Source: Protonemura montana (lineage: Eukaryota; Arthropoda; Insecta; Plecoptera; Nemouridae). Taken from it: DNA of 64,000 bases. The stretch lies in contig OX387603.1 in assembly GCA_947568835.1 (NCBI GenBank), positions 27,366,651-27,430,650 of the forward strand. Reading direction: 5' to 3'. The stretch's first letter is position 1. Each line of letters begins with the position of its first letter. Under the pieces are notes generated by a model that saw only the letters and a list, made by a program, of their open reading frames with translations, did not search any database and was not told the DNA's origin. A program made the position numbers and the translations under genes. Positions 1 through 11,782 of the stretch are shown here, one piece after another.

Positions 1-932
1 TATTTTGTGTATTTATCCAGATAGCAGTGATCTTCTGTCAAACTACAAGGTGGAGTATAAATCTGCTGTTTCATGCTTTGTGAAGTTTATCAGTAAATTA
101 ACCAGAGCGATGCACGTGTCTTTGCAGAAATCAGAACAAACAGTGCTGGAAACAAAATTTGTAAAATATTTCAAAGGTACAATAAAACATTGGACAAATT
201 AGTAATTTGTGCAAGAACAAGTCCCGGTACTATTTGCCTTTCGTATGCATATCTGTTAAAGTAAAAAGAAACTCCTGTTGTTAAAGGTTTCCACATGCGA
301 CTAAATGTGCAGCAACTTGCAGGGAATCTGGTAAAACAAAAGAAAAACACACACATTGCTGGCTGGGACCAAGACCGAGGCAAGAATCGAACCAAGGAAC
401 TGGCGAAGATAAATGCAAGTAACCACAATGGCAATGTTGAGGAAATAGTAGTAGATGATGACGTAATATTTGAAAACAAAACGGGGCGCTTTGAAGGCCA
501 TCGGAAAGGGTGCGGAGCAGATTATCGCAGGGCGTGATTCGGGGTTATGCAACATGAACCGTCTCGCTGCTTGGCAATCATAAATTTGTTTAATCGAAGG
601 TAGCAAAAAAAAACTAGATAGTATTCTAAAAAGATCAACAGATACTCAAATATTTTTTTCTAATAGGAATCAGCAAATGTATTTTTTTATTTTCTTATTT
701 TTTTGGAAATTGTAGATTAGAAAAATTGATTTTATCAGAGAAAACTTGCGATGCAGGTACAAGGAACGTTAATTTGATAGATTTCTCTGGCAAATTAATA
801 ACAAAGTACTATTTACTTCCTACGTTTATTGTTTAAAGCTTCATGTAGTGTACCTACATTCTGTAAGCTACACGATTGCCGGTGGAAAGCGTCGAGGGGC
901 AAAACCAAGAAGGACCAAAGTTTCCACCCGAG
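1..932. other. Non-coding flank, no gene recognised
   Basis: AT-rich sequence without a convincing exon on either strand. The only signal I assign is a minus-strand poly(A) signal at 825-830, which belongs to the ninjurin terminal exon at 933-1133. Additional alternative terminal exons could lie left of the window. Confidence 0.6.
825..830 (-). terminator. Poly(A) signal for ninjurin terminal exon C
   Basis: AATAAA on the minus strand, about 100 bases past the exon C stop codon. A GT-rich stretch was not obvious further on. Confidence 0.5.
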
Positions 933-1133
933 CTACTCCTTGATATCCAAAGATTGGTAGATAGCTAGCGGCACGGCGGGATCGAGACCGAAGCTCATTT
1001 TGACGACATCGGCCACAAGCGCTCCCATCACAAACGCCATAGATGTTTGATTCAAGATGGCCGCGACACGATGTCTGTCAGGGTTGTTCAGGTTCAGCGT
1101 AGCAAGGATCACTCCCAAGATGGCGCCCAACAC
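933..1133 (-). CDS. Ninjurin alternative terminal exon C
   Basis: Acceptor CGCTTGCAG, 66 codons and a stop. Its loop LNLNNPDRHRVAAILN is the closest of the three to the vertebrate NINJ1 loop between the two membrane helices. It ends KMSFG followed by a short acidic tail. An AATAAA lies about 100 bases past the stop. Confidence 0.8.
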   Translation of the reverse strand: MLGAILGVILATLNLNNPDRHRVAAILNQTSMAFVMGALVADVVKMSFGLDPAVPLAIYQSLDIKE

Positions 1134-4100
1134 CTGCAAGCGTATGCCCAATTTGTTTCACCTTGAGTCCAATTTGACGCTAGGGACGAAAAAGGGATTT
1201 GGTTGGTCTTGCCAAAAGTACGCTTTGACGGTGCCGAAGTTATTTTCTCGCAACGGGGAGAGGTAACCTTAAAGAGTTTCTAGTAATAATTTTATCGGCC
1301 CGCATCCATACCTACCATGCGTCATGTATAATTAATTAACGCTAGGGTCAAGGTTTGAGTTGAGACTGTAGGGAATGCAAGCATACAAAAATAAACCTAA
1401 ATTCGCCACTCTCAACCTAGTGTGGTTTGCTAATCAATTCTGCTGCTTTTGACCTCCCAATAAGCTCATTCTGTTGGCATTACAGAACATTGATGGTAGC
1501 CCATGAAGTAATAAACAATACCAATTGCAAAGCTCTCTTCTCATTCGGGATTGAAGTCGAGCATCGGACGCGATCGAAATTGTAGCCTCAAGGTGAAACA
1601 TACTTTATCTCGCTGGTGTCGGGATCCCTTGCGAGTTCCGAGCGAAGAATACTCGGAAACTTTGATGGCGGCTGGGAAATACACACCGTTTTTTCTTTCG
1701 GTAATCAAATTTAAGTCTTGCCCTGCAGTCTGGCCATACTTTTTAAGCATGCCGAGAAAAAAATATAAAGTTTGACATCTCTGATATGTACGATGTTCGA
1801 AAATCTGCCCGGAATAGGCTGTGGTACCAGCTTTAATGTTCTTTAATTTTCTTTAGTGATGTTTAGTTGGATTTTTCGAGACTTTTAGAATCAAAGTCGG
1901 TCTCACTCGATTTGTACACCATCTGAGCTCTGAAGGGACACAACTGCTCTAAAAATCACACAAAAAAGCTTCTTTCGTGGCTGCTGCGCATTAATTAAAA
2001 GTCAAGTCATCCACCGAATTTGAGATCTGATCTTACGGTGAAGAATGCTACAACGGTAGCATGCATAAACATGGTCCCTGCAAAGAACAACAGCGGAGAC
2101 CCCTAGTGAGACGGTGTTTTCGTGTAGTTGAACGCTACGTATTGCTCTCTCTGAATCAGCATCAACGGCGTGCTCGACTGCTCCATCCCGAAGGCAGAGA
2201 TGATGACGTTGATTAGCGATATCACGAAGATGACGACGAGGGAGACGTCGTTGAGTATTGTTGCCGATCGCTGGTCGTACTGTTCGTTGATGTCCAGACC
2301 TCCGAGGGCGAGGAAGAGGATCCCAACGAGCACCTAGGGGTGGCGTCGATCAGAGGAGAGAGTTATGTTGAATATGTTGTAAATGACATCTCTCTTCGTT
2401 GGTCATTTAATATTCCGAAGTGTAATGGTAACGCGCACTCTTTCCCTGATCTTATCTGTTATGTTTGTTAGCACGTGTGACATTTTCATTGTGGTCAGCG
2501 TTACTATCAACACCGTCATCAAACCGCTAAATCCAGTGAAGACTTATATTATATTACATCCATGGATCCTGCACGCTTGTTCCTGATGGTTTCTTTAGGC
2601 AAGAAAGGTGTCGCTACCTTGGTTTTACTCCCCACGAGCCACAAGTAAGTAACAGACATCACTCTTCGTTGCTAAACAAATGGTAATTGCATAAGTCTCG
2701 ACTGTGAAGGGAAAAGAAAAGAATGGCACCTGCAGATAGTTTCTTCCTCTCTGCAGGGAGTGAAACAATCGCAGTGATTCAAATCCTAGGTACCAGACTT
2801 TGAGGAACTTCTGCAATGAGGGTTTATTTACACATTTGCGTGAACTGTTTATTAACTTTGAAGGGAACGAGCTGCCCTATGTACGGTAGGTAAAGGTTCA
2901 TTTGATGTCGTCAGTTAGTTTACTTGGCTTTTAAAAAATCTACACTGAACGGATCCCATGGCTAACCACCTTTTTAGGTAAAAAAATTATCTTTCTCGTT
3001 TTTCAGAAAAATAAAGTAGTCAACCAAAGTTTTTGATCCTATCCTTGCGCGATCGGGTCTTGAAAGCCTCCCGATCCCGAGGTATCGATAAACCGCGCCA
3101 TTGAAGGGTCAAATGCTGATATCATCAAGTTTAACGCTGTGATCGCCACCGACGCCCCCATCGTGACGTAGTTGATGAGCAACGCCGACCTCCGGTAGCC
3201 GTCCACGTGAAGACGACGGTCACGCATCAGATTCAGCGATAGGCAGAGCACCCCCACCACCACCTGGCAGCGAACGCATCGAGTCAACCAATTGGAGGCT
3301 CTGATTTTAATCTCGAGTCTAGGGATACCAATGCTACTAACCTGAACCCAGTTGGACTCATGTCTGCCCACTATCTTGGTATCCATCAGATAGCAATCAT
3401 CATGCTCGTAAAACATCTGAGAAACTAAATGATCCAGGCTGCTTCGTAATACCATTCCAATATGGCGCCCATGGAATAGAAAGTGGCTTAAAGATTGACT
3501 CACGATTGGACAGGATTGTTTTATTGATGATTTTCGGGCAAAGCTAAACATCATCATGGGACTTGGGGACACCGACCTCGCTAGTCAGTCAGGATAAGAC
3601 ACTGCCATACATGGGTTCTCTGGCAAATCAGGGCGCTGAACTATTCGACTCCTAACAGCATATCCTTGACGCACGGTTGGTCATACCGTTTAATTTTTGT
3701 TGTTGTGCCAGACTCGTATTCGAACGCAATTGACAGACAACGGATCGGTGGAGGACCGTGTTATTAGTCCTTAATTTAGCGAAGTAAAGATCTTAATGTC
3801 GAGCTAAAGGAAATGTCCCTTTTAGCTTTCACGTAGGTCCTCACTCTTTGATCGACAAAGTAAAGTATGTTTCACCTTCAGACGACGCTACGCACAACAT
3901 GGCCGCTGGATATTAACGAAGGACGTGGATCTTGCACGTATTGCGTACAGAGTGTTACGCACACTTAAAATACCCGCGGTTATTATTGTAAATCAAGAAA
4001 AGAAACAAAACGTTCACTGTCACAGAATGTTCGACTGTCTTAAACCGCGTTATAAAGATTCAAAATTAATTTCAAACATCGTACAGTCTTTGTACAGATT

Positions 4101-7100
4101 ATGTTTTACAAGAATCACCCATTTCAAAGCCATCTGTATGCATTTAGCTGGCAAAAATGAGTCTAGGTGGTTTTGAAATTGGTGGTTCTTAGAAAGCCGT
4201 GAACAATACACCGACGTTCAGTTTTTCTCATCGGTTTCGTCTCTGACAGTAGGTTTCCAAAAGATTGAAAACTTTAGAACTGAAATTCTTCCTCAAGCTA
4301 CAGGACTTTTGTGTTTATCTCACCCAGTGTTTACTTACAAGTTATGCCCGCGGTCGCAGTTATATCACGTCCCAACAAACCCCTCTTAGAGCACGTACAA
4401 ACTCCAAGTGTCCACGATATAGATACGAGTCAGTTACAAGTGCACCCTCCACGTAACCAGCTCGACATTGTGCGGCACGCATGTTTCACGCGTGTCTCGC
4501 CTTTCGGTGACATACACACTGAATTATTGACACCCTCGAGTACCGAAATATAGCCGCAAGGGGAGCTCACGGGACCTGTTCCATTTGAGGGAGGAATACA
4601 GGGAAACTCATACGCATTGTTGTAGCATCACCCAATCAAATTGCATGTTGACAGACTATCGAGTTCTATGGAAGACAAACTCAAAAATGGACTGCTTTTT
4701 TTTAGAGTACCAAGAGGCCGCCATATGACATGTTTTAAAATTTGTAAGATGGACACACCAACGATTGTGATTTTAAAAGGTGTCTCAGATGGAAAAGAAC
4801 AGAAATTGCTCAAGATTGTTAAAATACCTGCAGTGTTTGGAAACCGATATCCCCGCAAGAATATAAAGATCATAGCCTAGTGGAGACGGAGGACGTTTCC
4901 ATTTCATATTGAGCCAAGAAACTCCTATATAGATTGCGTGTCGAGAACTTGGGTAAGAGTCATGAAAATTGAAACAATTGAGAATTTTGACAGTCATGGT
5001 AATGGCAGTTTTATAGCTACTGAGTTTATGGATGTCGGCGAATCGATTTTACCGACTAACCTAAATGCCCACTGCTCTACAGGCTAAAGTGTGCACTGTA
5101 AAAGTATATAGTGGTTCATGGCGTGATTGTAATGGCATAGAGATGTACATTTAGATTGCGTCACTTAAATAGCATTGCATTTTTAACACTCGGCAATGAA
5201 CGATATTGTAGCATGCAATGAAACTTATGCACTATTCAATCCAGAAATCGAAGCGTGATTAGTTCTGACGAATCTATAGTTGAAAATGTAACTGTCAAAC
5301 AGCTTCATGGGACACTAGACTCGATGGACTTTCTTTCCTAATTGGTCACAGACGCTGGGCACTAAAATGGTCAAAACGTGTGGGGAGCCGATATTGCTTA
5401 GAAATCTTAAGAGTTGATACTGATACAGTGGCATTGTTGTGTAAAACTGTCTTGAAGTGCAACTCACGGTTATTAAAAGGTACGGTTTAATTGTAATTCA
5501 TATCGTCTGATCGCTCGGTTTTCTTCCTTACAAAGAACGTTCACCACGACATGCCCTTTCACTTCAAGTCAAATTATTGATTGCAAAAATGTGAAGGGTA
5601 TAAACGCTAAGACGAGCATTTCACTGGGAATTCCTATCAATATATTTTTCCACTTCACTTCCTTGGCGTGGACCGAAACAAAGTATCAATGATGTGGTAG
5701 ACATTTTAATCATGATCATCATGACAACATCATCTTCTTACATCAATCGGAATATCAAATGAAAACAGGTGAAGGACGAATAGGTGTCTAAAAGTCACTG
5801 TATTATTGATGCTAAACGGAACCGGACACATGGTATTATAAATAAACAAGCGAGTATCGACCGGATTTCGGTTCCACCTGGCGCGTTTCACGAACAAAAT
5901 GTGACTCGCTGTCATTGACAACGCCCACTTTCCTGCTACAAAAGAACGAGTACTCGACGGCCATGTTTTGGCCGCATCTTAGGGTGGAACATACTTTACA
6001 CAGCCGCTTTCTTTACCTGGTCTCCACGATCCATTCCTCCATCTCTTCAGCTTTATAAACATACAAATCTGCTTATTTTTACAAAAAAATCTGAAAAAAA
6101 TTCGAATTGCAGACGATTTTTTAAGTTCCAAGTTAAAAGCAAATGTTCTCGCTTGATTGAGCGAGAGACCTTGTAGTTTCTGTCTTACTTATGATATAAG
6201 GATGCTACACTGAACTCAACGCCCTAAGTATGCACTTATTTCTACTGGCTTTAAGAGACAAACATTGCTCTAGGTCTAGTGGGCATTGAAATCATACCTT
6301 CACTCACGGGATAGGGATACCAGAGCACATAGACAGGCTCGACGGCCAATCCCGGTCGTGGTTTTCCAGGATTTCCCACAACCGTTACAGCCTAACTAGG
6401 GGCCTTACCAAAAACAGTCTACCAAATTGGTACGATCAACGCCCTGCCAATACCTTGTGCCCATCCACCTCCCTTTTCCCATAAAAGCCATGCAAAACTG
6501 CTCCGAGCAGGTATTGGGTAAGTGACTATTGACCCTCGACAATACAGATATCTTGCTTTTTCATTACTAGCACCACTTCCTGGATTCCTGGCTCTGGTTT
6601 TGTTTCCCTCTCTGAGGCACCATCAACTTTAAAGGTCCTCATTAGAGATGGTGGTCTGTCTGCATTGCATGAAAGTCCAGCAAGGAAGAGAGAAGGCAAG
6701 ACAAAATATACCCTACTCTTCCCACATTGAAAAAAGTAGTGCATGAGTCACGGGTTGCTTGTTATAGATCGTTGACAGAGCACACCTCCCCATGTGCAGA
6801 AGTTATGTTGGGTTTGCTTTAGTAAATCAGCCCCCTACCACAATGTCTGAAAATACCCTGAAGAGACGCATGTTTTCAGGACCTACGTGTTGTTCCTGCA
6901 CCAAACACTGTCTTGTCAACATCTTTCTCTAAGGCCCGGTCAATTCACCTGCAGCACGATGGAGACGGTGATGAGGCCGATCATCAGCGAGTAGAACTGG
7001 TGCTGCTGACCCACGGTGAGCACGTACTTGAGTTGACTCGCGTTGGCCGTGAGCAGGGCGATGTCCAGCATGCCCTGCGCGATCGTCTTCTTCGTCGCGT

Positions 7101-8006
7101 ACCGGTTGGCGTCCAGGGGTTTCTGCAGACAGGGACCATGGTTAGCGATGACAAGCACAGGGAAGAAATAAAGACCGAACTGTTTAGCGTGTTGAAACAC
7201 CGGTCCTCGTGAGATCACCAAAGTTAAGCAACACTGCGCTGAGTCAGGTATTGGATGGGTGACCATCATACACATGACCAGTTCTGTTCGGGAGAGAGGT
7301 TGGAGTGATGAAAGTTAAGCAACACTGCGCTGGGTCAGGTATTGGATGGGTGACCATCATACTTATGACCAGTTCTGTTCGGGAGAGAGGTTGAAGGGAT
7401 GAAAGATAAGACAACATCGCTAGACTTGCTCATCAATCTCTTGACGGCATGGAGTTGTGGAGGAATCCTGCTGTTCGAGTTGTACCGTCCTTCGAAAGGG
7501 TCGCTAAGCCGGTGGCCCCCTTGGTGCTCTTCGACAGGAGTAAGCTAAGTGCCAGCACCGGGTTTTCTCTCCTCCTCTCTAGGCTGGGTTGGTTAATCTC
7601 ATCATCCACTCATTCACCGATGCCTGTAGACCGTACCAACAGCCAAAGACAGACCAGTGTCACAGGGACGCTACCAACACAGAGTCGGCGGCAAGATACC
7701 ATGGCATAAAAGTGTCCAACTTTAGTTGGTTTAGCTGATATTGTTGACTAATCTAGACTAGGATAGCGAAGCTGTCACTGTCAAACATTGACTGTTTGAA
7801 TTATGAAGCAAACTCACAAATCTCGTCTCGGTATGTGGTTCGTGAACAGCATCGCCCGCGTCCCCTAGATCTGGGTTGACTTCTGATTGGGGCTGCAAGG
7901 GGGACGTCGTCGATGTCGACGGTGGAGGGAAGAACACAACGGGGCCCATTGGGGAGCGAGACGGTTTGTCGATGGAGCCCATCACGGACGTCGTCAGTCT
8001 GAACAT
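933..8006 (-). CDS. Ninjurin-family membrane protein gene with three alternative last exons
   Basis: Ninjurins are small two-pass plasma-membrane proteins; vertebrate NINJ1 oligomerises through amphipathic helices and membrane helices to rupture dying cells, and others act in adhesion. Exons on the minus strand: 8006-7818 (63 codons), 7122-6949 (58 codons), then one of 3263-3039, 2333-2103 or 1133-933. All joins are phase 0 with GT-AG signals, so each combination gives an open protein of about 187-197 residues. Exon 2 carries the family signature (YATKK...MLDIALLTANASQLK) and membrane helix 1; each last exon starts with Val and encodes helix 2, ending near a SAFG/SFG-like motif. The first ATG (8006) follows an in-frame stop. 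Seen: exons, phases, motifs. Inferred: that the last exons are mutually exclusive rather than remnants of tandem genes. Confidence 0.85.
2103..2333 (-). CDS. Ninjurin alternative terminal exon B
   Basis: Acceptor ACCCCTAG, 76 codons and a stop. It encodes VLVGILFLALGGLDINEQY, an ILNDVSLVVIF helix, LINVIISAFG, and a tail ending TKTPSH. Same architecture as exons A and C but a different loop and tail. I found no perfect poly(A) hexamer close downstream. Confidence 0.8.
   Translation of the reverse strand: MLVGILFLALGGLDINEQYDQRSATILNDVSLVVIFVISLINVIISAFGMEQSSTPLMLIQREQYVAFNYTKTPSH
2823..2853 (-). terminator. Two poly(A) signals for ninjurin terminal exon A
   Basis: AATAAA at 2848-2853 and again at 2823-2828 on the minus strand, 186-216 bases downstream of the exon A stop at 3039. 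They lie between terminal exons A and B, as expected if exon A ends its own transcript. Confidence 0.5.
3039..3263 (-). CDS. Ninjurin alternative terminal exon A
   Basis: Acceptor GCTGCCAG, then 74 codons and a stop. It encodes VVVGVLCLSLNL, a basic loop (MRDRRLHVDGYRR), the second membrane helix and ...LNLMISAFD, followed by a Gly/Ser-rich tail. Position and spacing match the second half of NINJ1. Two AATAAA signals (minus strand, 2848-2853 and 2823-2828) follow the stop, supporting a true 3' end here. Confidence 0.8.
   Translation of the reverse strand: MVVGVLCLSLNLMRDRRLHVDGYRRSALLINYVTMGASVAITALNLMISAFDPSMARFIDTSGSGGFQDPIAQG
3573..6948. other. Ninjurin intron, nothing recognised
   Basis: Long intron between exon 2 and terminal exon A. 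Short open frames (for example around 3925-4176 and 4641-4880) have no family motif, no splice context and unremarkable composition. The block at about 6290-6520 looks like an old repeat but I cannot assign it. Confidence 0.5.
6949..7122 (-). CDS. Ninjurin exon 2: amphipathic helices and first membrane helix
   Basis: 58 codons, from KPLDANRYATKK to ...ITVSIVLQ. It matches the most conserved part of ninjurins: the paired lysines after Tyr-Ala, the MLDIALL...ANASQLK block, then a hydrophobic helix ending SIVLQ. Acceptor CTGCAG and donor GTGAAT are both present and the exon is phase 0 at both ends, so it can join any of the three last exons. It is the anchor for the family call. Confidence 0.9.
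7174..7665 (+). mobile_element. 5S-derived SINE, copy A (two head units)
   Basis: Head matches the middle of 5S rRNA (AAGTTAAGCAACACTGCGC then TATTGGATGGGTGACC), followed by a second 5S unit and the family body (CGACAGGAGTA...GCACCGGG) and tail. It fills most of the 695-bp ninjurin intron 1 in antisense orientation, ending about 50 bp from the exon 2 acceptor. Confidence 0.85.
7818..8006 (-). CDS. Ninjurin exon 1: N-terminal extracellular tail
   Basis: 63 codons starting MFRLTTSVMGSIDK, rich in Pro, Ser and Thr and without membrane segments, as expected of the variable ninjurin N-terminus. An in-frame TAG lies 18 codons upstream of the ATG. The donor GTGAGT follows ...HTETRF in phase 0. Confidence 0.75.
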
Positions 8007-9612
8007 GGTGGTAGAGACTGACACACGACGAGGATCCTCTGGTGTGGAACTTTTAAACTAGCGCTCAACACTGACCATGAGGTCAACGATTTTATTTGAT
8101 CGTTGGCTTTGTCATATATGTCGTTTCTTATCTAATCGCGCCCTAAATCTGATGAAATCAAAGAATCGTTTTGTCTCTATTGCTTTGTATTTCCCACCGA
8201 ACACAATACTGCTCTAAAAGTCTTTCAAAACTTTGATAAAATTTGCATCTTCTGAAATCAGTCTCATGTGTCTTTCATATAGATGCGCTCTCGGATATTC
8301 TTTTGATCGTTTTTTCACTGCTCATTTCCTTGCATTCGCTTCGTATACTTGCTTTAACTTCAATTTCGTGTCACTTTCTTTGCAATTCTTCCGCTTAACT
8401 TTTTCTATTATTTAATTATTTACACTTTCGTTGTCTCATTACCGATCAGTATAGCTCGTGATTTTCACACCACTTTACGACCTGCACTTCTATCACCGCG
8501 GTACACAAAGAAAGATCTCTGCGTGTGGCTACCAACTTGCACAGAAGCTTCCTGCTACGAACCCTGTTCTTCAGAAACTGTCAACTATAGAAGAAATCAC
8601 GGGCCTTGCGGGAGACAATTAAACGATAAGGGACATTGCTTTGATTGCGTCCTGCCATCAAACAATGACGATAAGGAGCTGCTTATCAAGATGTCCCCAG
8701 GTACATGGTGTTACGTCATGTCATCTCCTGCGTCACTGTCTAATTAGTGATGTAATTATGTAATCACGTTACCCATGGTTAAATACAGCTTTATTTGCGT
8801 ACTATCATTTAACTTGGATTAGGATGGGTTTGAACTTCAAACCTTCCAAGGGCAATGCACCAGCACGCTTTATAACGGGTATAGATTTATAATTACACCT
8901 GAACAGCATGCATTATTTTCCAATCATCAATAAACACTAACATAAACACTATCAATAAGTGACAGGTATCCAGCCCTGGGTTTATAGATTTAGTAGCACC
9001 TATAAACCCAATGGTTATATAAAAAGTACGCTTATTCTCACCTGTTCTCATAAGACTCGCGGTCATTTTGGTATGTCAACTTTGTAATTTTATTTCAAAT
9101 TCAAAGAGAGATGATACTAAATACCAGCTTAAAACTAAGTTGGTATCAAAAGCCATTGCGCCCATTTCGAACATAACCAAAGTAAATGTATATCCTACGT
9201 TCTGTTAACCACGTGAAAACTGTCGATTCTGAACCAGTAAATAGCAATTATTGTTTTTAAACTAGTAACTAGACTAATTAGAGATTAAATTAAACACAGT
9301 AGCACCGAATCGTGCCGCCATGTCTGTACTAGACAATGCAAGTATGTTAAGCGGACAACGCAGTCAGCTGTTCGTGCCGCGGCCAGCTTTGTTCGCGGGC
9401 TGTCACCACAGCAGCAGCCCACTCAACGGGATGACAGCTGGACATTTAGCACACACTTGTTGTTTGTTTCTGGGTCGAATCACGCGTTATTGTCACGGAT
9501 TTCGTGAATCAAAATCGCCTCCATTCGACCATGGACCTGTTAGGCTTCATTCCTGATCAGATATTGTCTTTGGTTGAGGGCGTTTCGGTGGTTTTTATTT
9601 TACGGTAAAGGT
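8007..9612. other. Intergenic, nothing recognised
   Basis: Presumed ninjurin promoter side. The plus-strand frame 8523-8747 is Cys-rich but has no start context, splice signals or family motif. The GC-richer patch at 9313-9550 is open for 78 codons without recognisable content. Confidence 0.4.
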
Positions 9613-10129
9613 ACGAACGGTTTGGCGTGTTGGAAACACTGGTTCTCATGAGATCACTGAAGTTAAGCAACACGCCGCTGGGTCAGGTATTGGATGGGTG
9701 ACCACCGAACGGTTTGTCATGTTGGAAACACCGGTCCTCGTAAGATCATCAAAGTTAAGCAACACTGCGCTGGGTTAGGTATTGGATGGGGACACAAGAC
9801 CAGTTCTATTCGGGAGAGAGGTTGTAGGCATACAACATTGCATAGCAACTTCATTCGCCTTGCTTATCAACCTCTCGACAGCATGGATTTGTGGAGGAAT
9901 CCTGCTGTTCGCGTTGTACCGTCCTTCGGAAGGGACGTTAAGCCGGTGGTCCCCTTGGTGCTCTTCGACAGGAGTAGGCTACATGCCGGCACCGGGTTTC
10001 CCTTACTCTGTCCTTGGCTAGTAAAGATTCATCATCATCATCATCCTCATCATTATCTACTCATTTACCGATGCAATTATACCAATGCCACAGGGCCCGT
10101 TATCAAATCAGTGCGTCGTTAAACACCAC
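9613..10129 (+). mobile_element. 5S-derived SINE, copy B (two complete heads)
   Basis: The whole head (ACGAACGGTTTG...GGTGACCA) is present twice, so the duplication here includes the upstream part, unlike other copies. Body and tail (GTGCGTCGTTAAACACCAC) follow. The open frame through it is a SINE artefact. Confidence 0.85.
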
Positions 10130-10892
10130 TTTTTCAGCACCCACTTCTAGCTCGCTGAGAAGTCGACTACGAATGGACTCTAGCAGCAATGACAAACGCA
10201 AAATGTGCGGACCCGTCACGCTTTCGAGCCCTGCATTGCAGCCAGCCAGCCAGCCAGCCAGGCAAGCGACTGAAAGTGGGCCAATGCACTGATCGGCACA
10301 AACATGACATGACCAATTGCCGGGCTACATGTTTGATCAATAATTGGTCGCGAAACAGTTGCAATAGATATGAATTATTAGACTTATCACAAATACTTTT
10401 TGTGTTGTTTCACTTGTTTTTGTACTTATCTGGGTAATTTTGTGTTTAAATATCAGTAAAATAATTGATTTTAAAGTCAACACCGTTTTAATGAGTGGTT
10501 AGTGGTAGTATTATGGATTAAATTAGCCACTATGGCGTATCTAAAACCTGTATAATTTCACAGATAATGCGCCCGCTGATTGTTGATGTAATCATGTGAA
10601 AATCGACAGCCTTTTCTAGCTGAATTTTTTTTTTCGAATATTGTTTTTACAAAAATAGAAATGTATTTTATGTTAAGAGGTCGCTCGCTTTGCTGGCAGC
10701 GAAACAAAACAATTGTAGCGACTGCTGCAGTAATGTCTCTCGGAGGCAGCAAAGTATGTGATACCACTGGGCAGTCCGAGCCTTCCATTTCATACAATTC
10801 TATTAATTAGTCATTGAACCGTAGAAAAATTGGGAAATACAGAGATTATTTTGTAGTGAAGTTCTAGCGCAGGGCAACAGTAACTAATCCAA
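10130..10892. other. Intergenic, nothing recognised except a short CCAG/CAGC tract
   Basis: A CAGC-rich tandem tract (four to five units) lies near 10240-10262. No exon or gene signal seen. Confidence 0.4.
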
Positions 10893-11335
10893 GAGGCTCA
10901 AAAATTGATATCCAAACGGGGACTCGAACCCCGATCTCCACCTATCGCGGTTGCTGCTCTAACACATTGAGCTACTTGGACACTGGCTTTTTGAGACGAT
11001 TTTAGTGCATTTGATGAGAATGACGGATCTCCAAGGAGTAGAACCAAGAGGCTGTGAATACTCACAGTCACTCTGATTCTAGTGACGCTATACCACGTCA
11101 CAACCTGTCAATCTCGAATAACTCCAATTTGAAGTTGAATACGTTGTATTCAGATGAAATCTTATTTACATTGCAAAAGCTTGCAATGCATTTCATCTAA
11201 ATTTTAAACATTTACATTTAAAAGATCGGAATTCGAGTCCCCGTTTGGACATCCATTTTTGAGACGGTTATAGAGTTGATAATAATAAAATACCCCGCGC
11301 ATTGCAAGCGTTTGCAATTTAAATTAAATGTCATC
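10893..11335 (-). mobile_element. tRNA-like inverted-repeat element cluster
   Basis: On the minus strand, 10980-10910 reads as a tRNA-like core: A-box-like TAGCTCAATG, then GGTTCGAGTCCCCGTTTGG (B-box). A second plus-strand piece (11233-11335) repeats the B-box side and the tail GCATTGCAAGCGTTTGCAAT. Between them, 11152-11199 is the tail in the opposite orientation. It looks like two partial copies of the family that is most complete at 42674-43000. Confidence 0.7.
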
Positions 11336-11782
11336 ACAATCCACGAGGCTTTTATGGAGAAACAAATGATTGGTATCGGTATTACAAAACTGCACTTTTT
11401 CAAAAATTTAAATACCAATTGTTCCGGAGAGTCATAACTCAGTGATCATAATTCAACCGGCCACAACATCAGGCGCATGTTTTTCTTTATAAATAGAATA
11501 AAACCGTTGCTTCCGTAAGAAATGGAGATTTTAAAAATATGTTACGAAACATATTCTGGAGAAATTTACAACATTAGTTTCCTGCACACGCAAGCGTCAC
11601 CATGCATGTCGGTGCATGAACGATCCACAAGACGCATGCTTCTTGTGTCAAAATAAGTTTTTTACCTAAATGCACAAAACATTTTTACAAAAAATATCTC
11701 CCAGTGGTGAACTTACCCCCCTGGCAATCTCTGGAGATATCGCTCTAGTCGACATTGCAGTGGCCGATGAGTCCGGATGTCT

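Noticed and set aside
8523-8747. Small Cys-rich protein
   Set aside because: No ATG context, no splice sites, no recognisable Cys spacing and no coding-like composition beyond the frame itself.
9694-10122. 142-codon plus-strand frame with a His-rich stretch
   Set aside because: It runs through 5S-SINE copy B; the His run is the CAT-rich part of the SINE tail.
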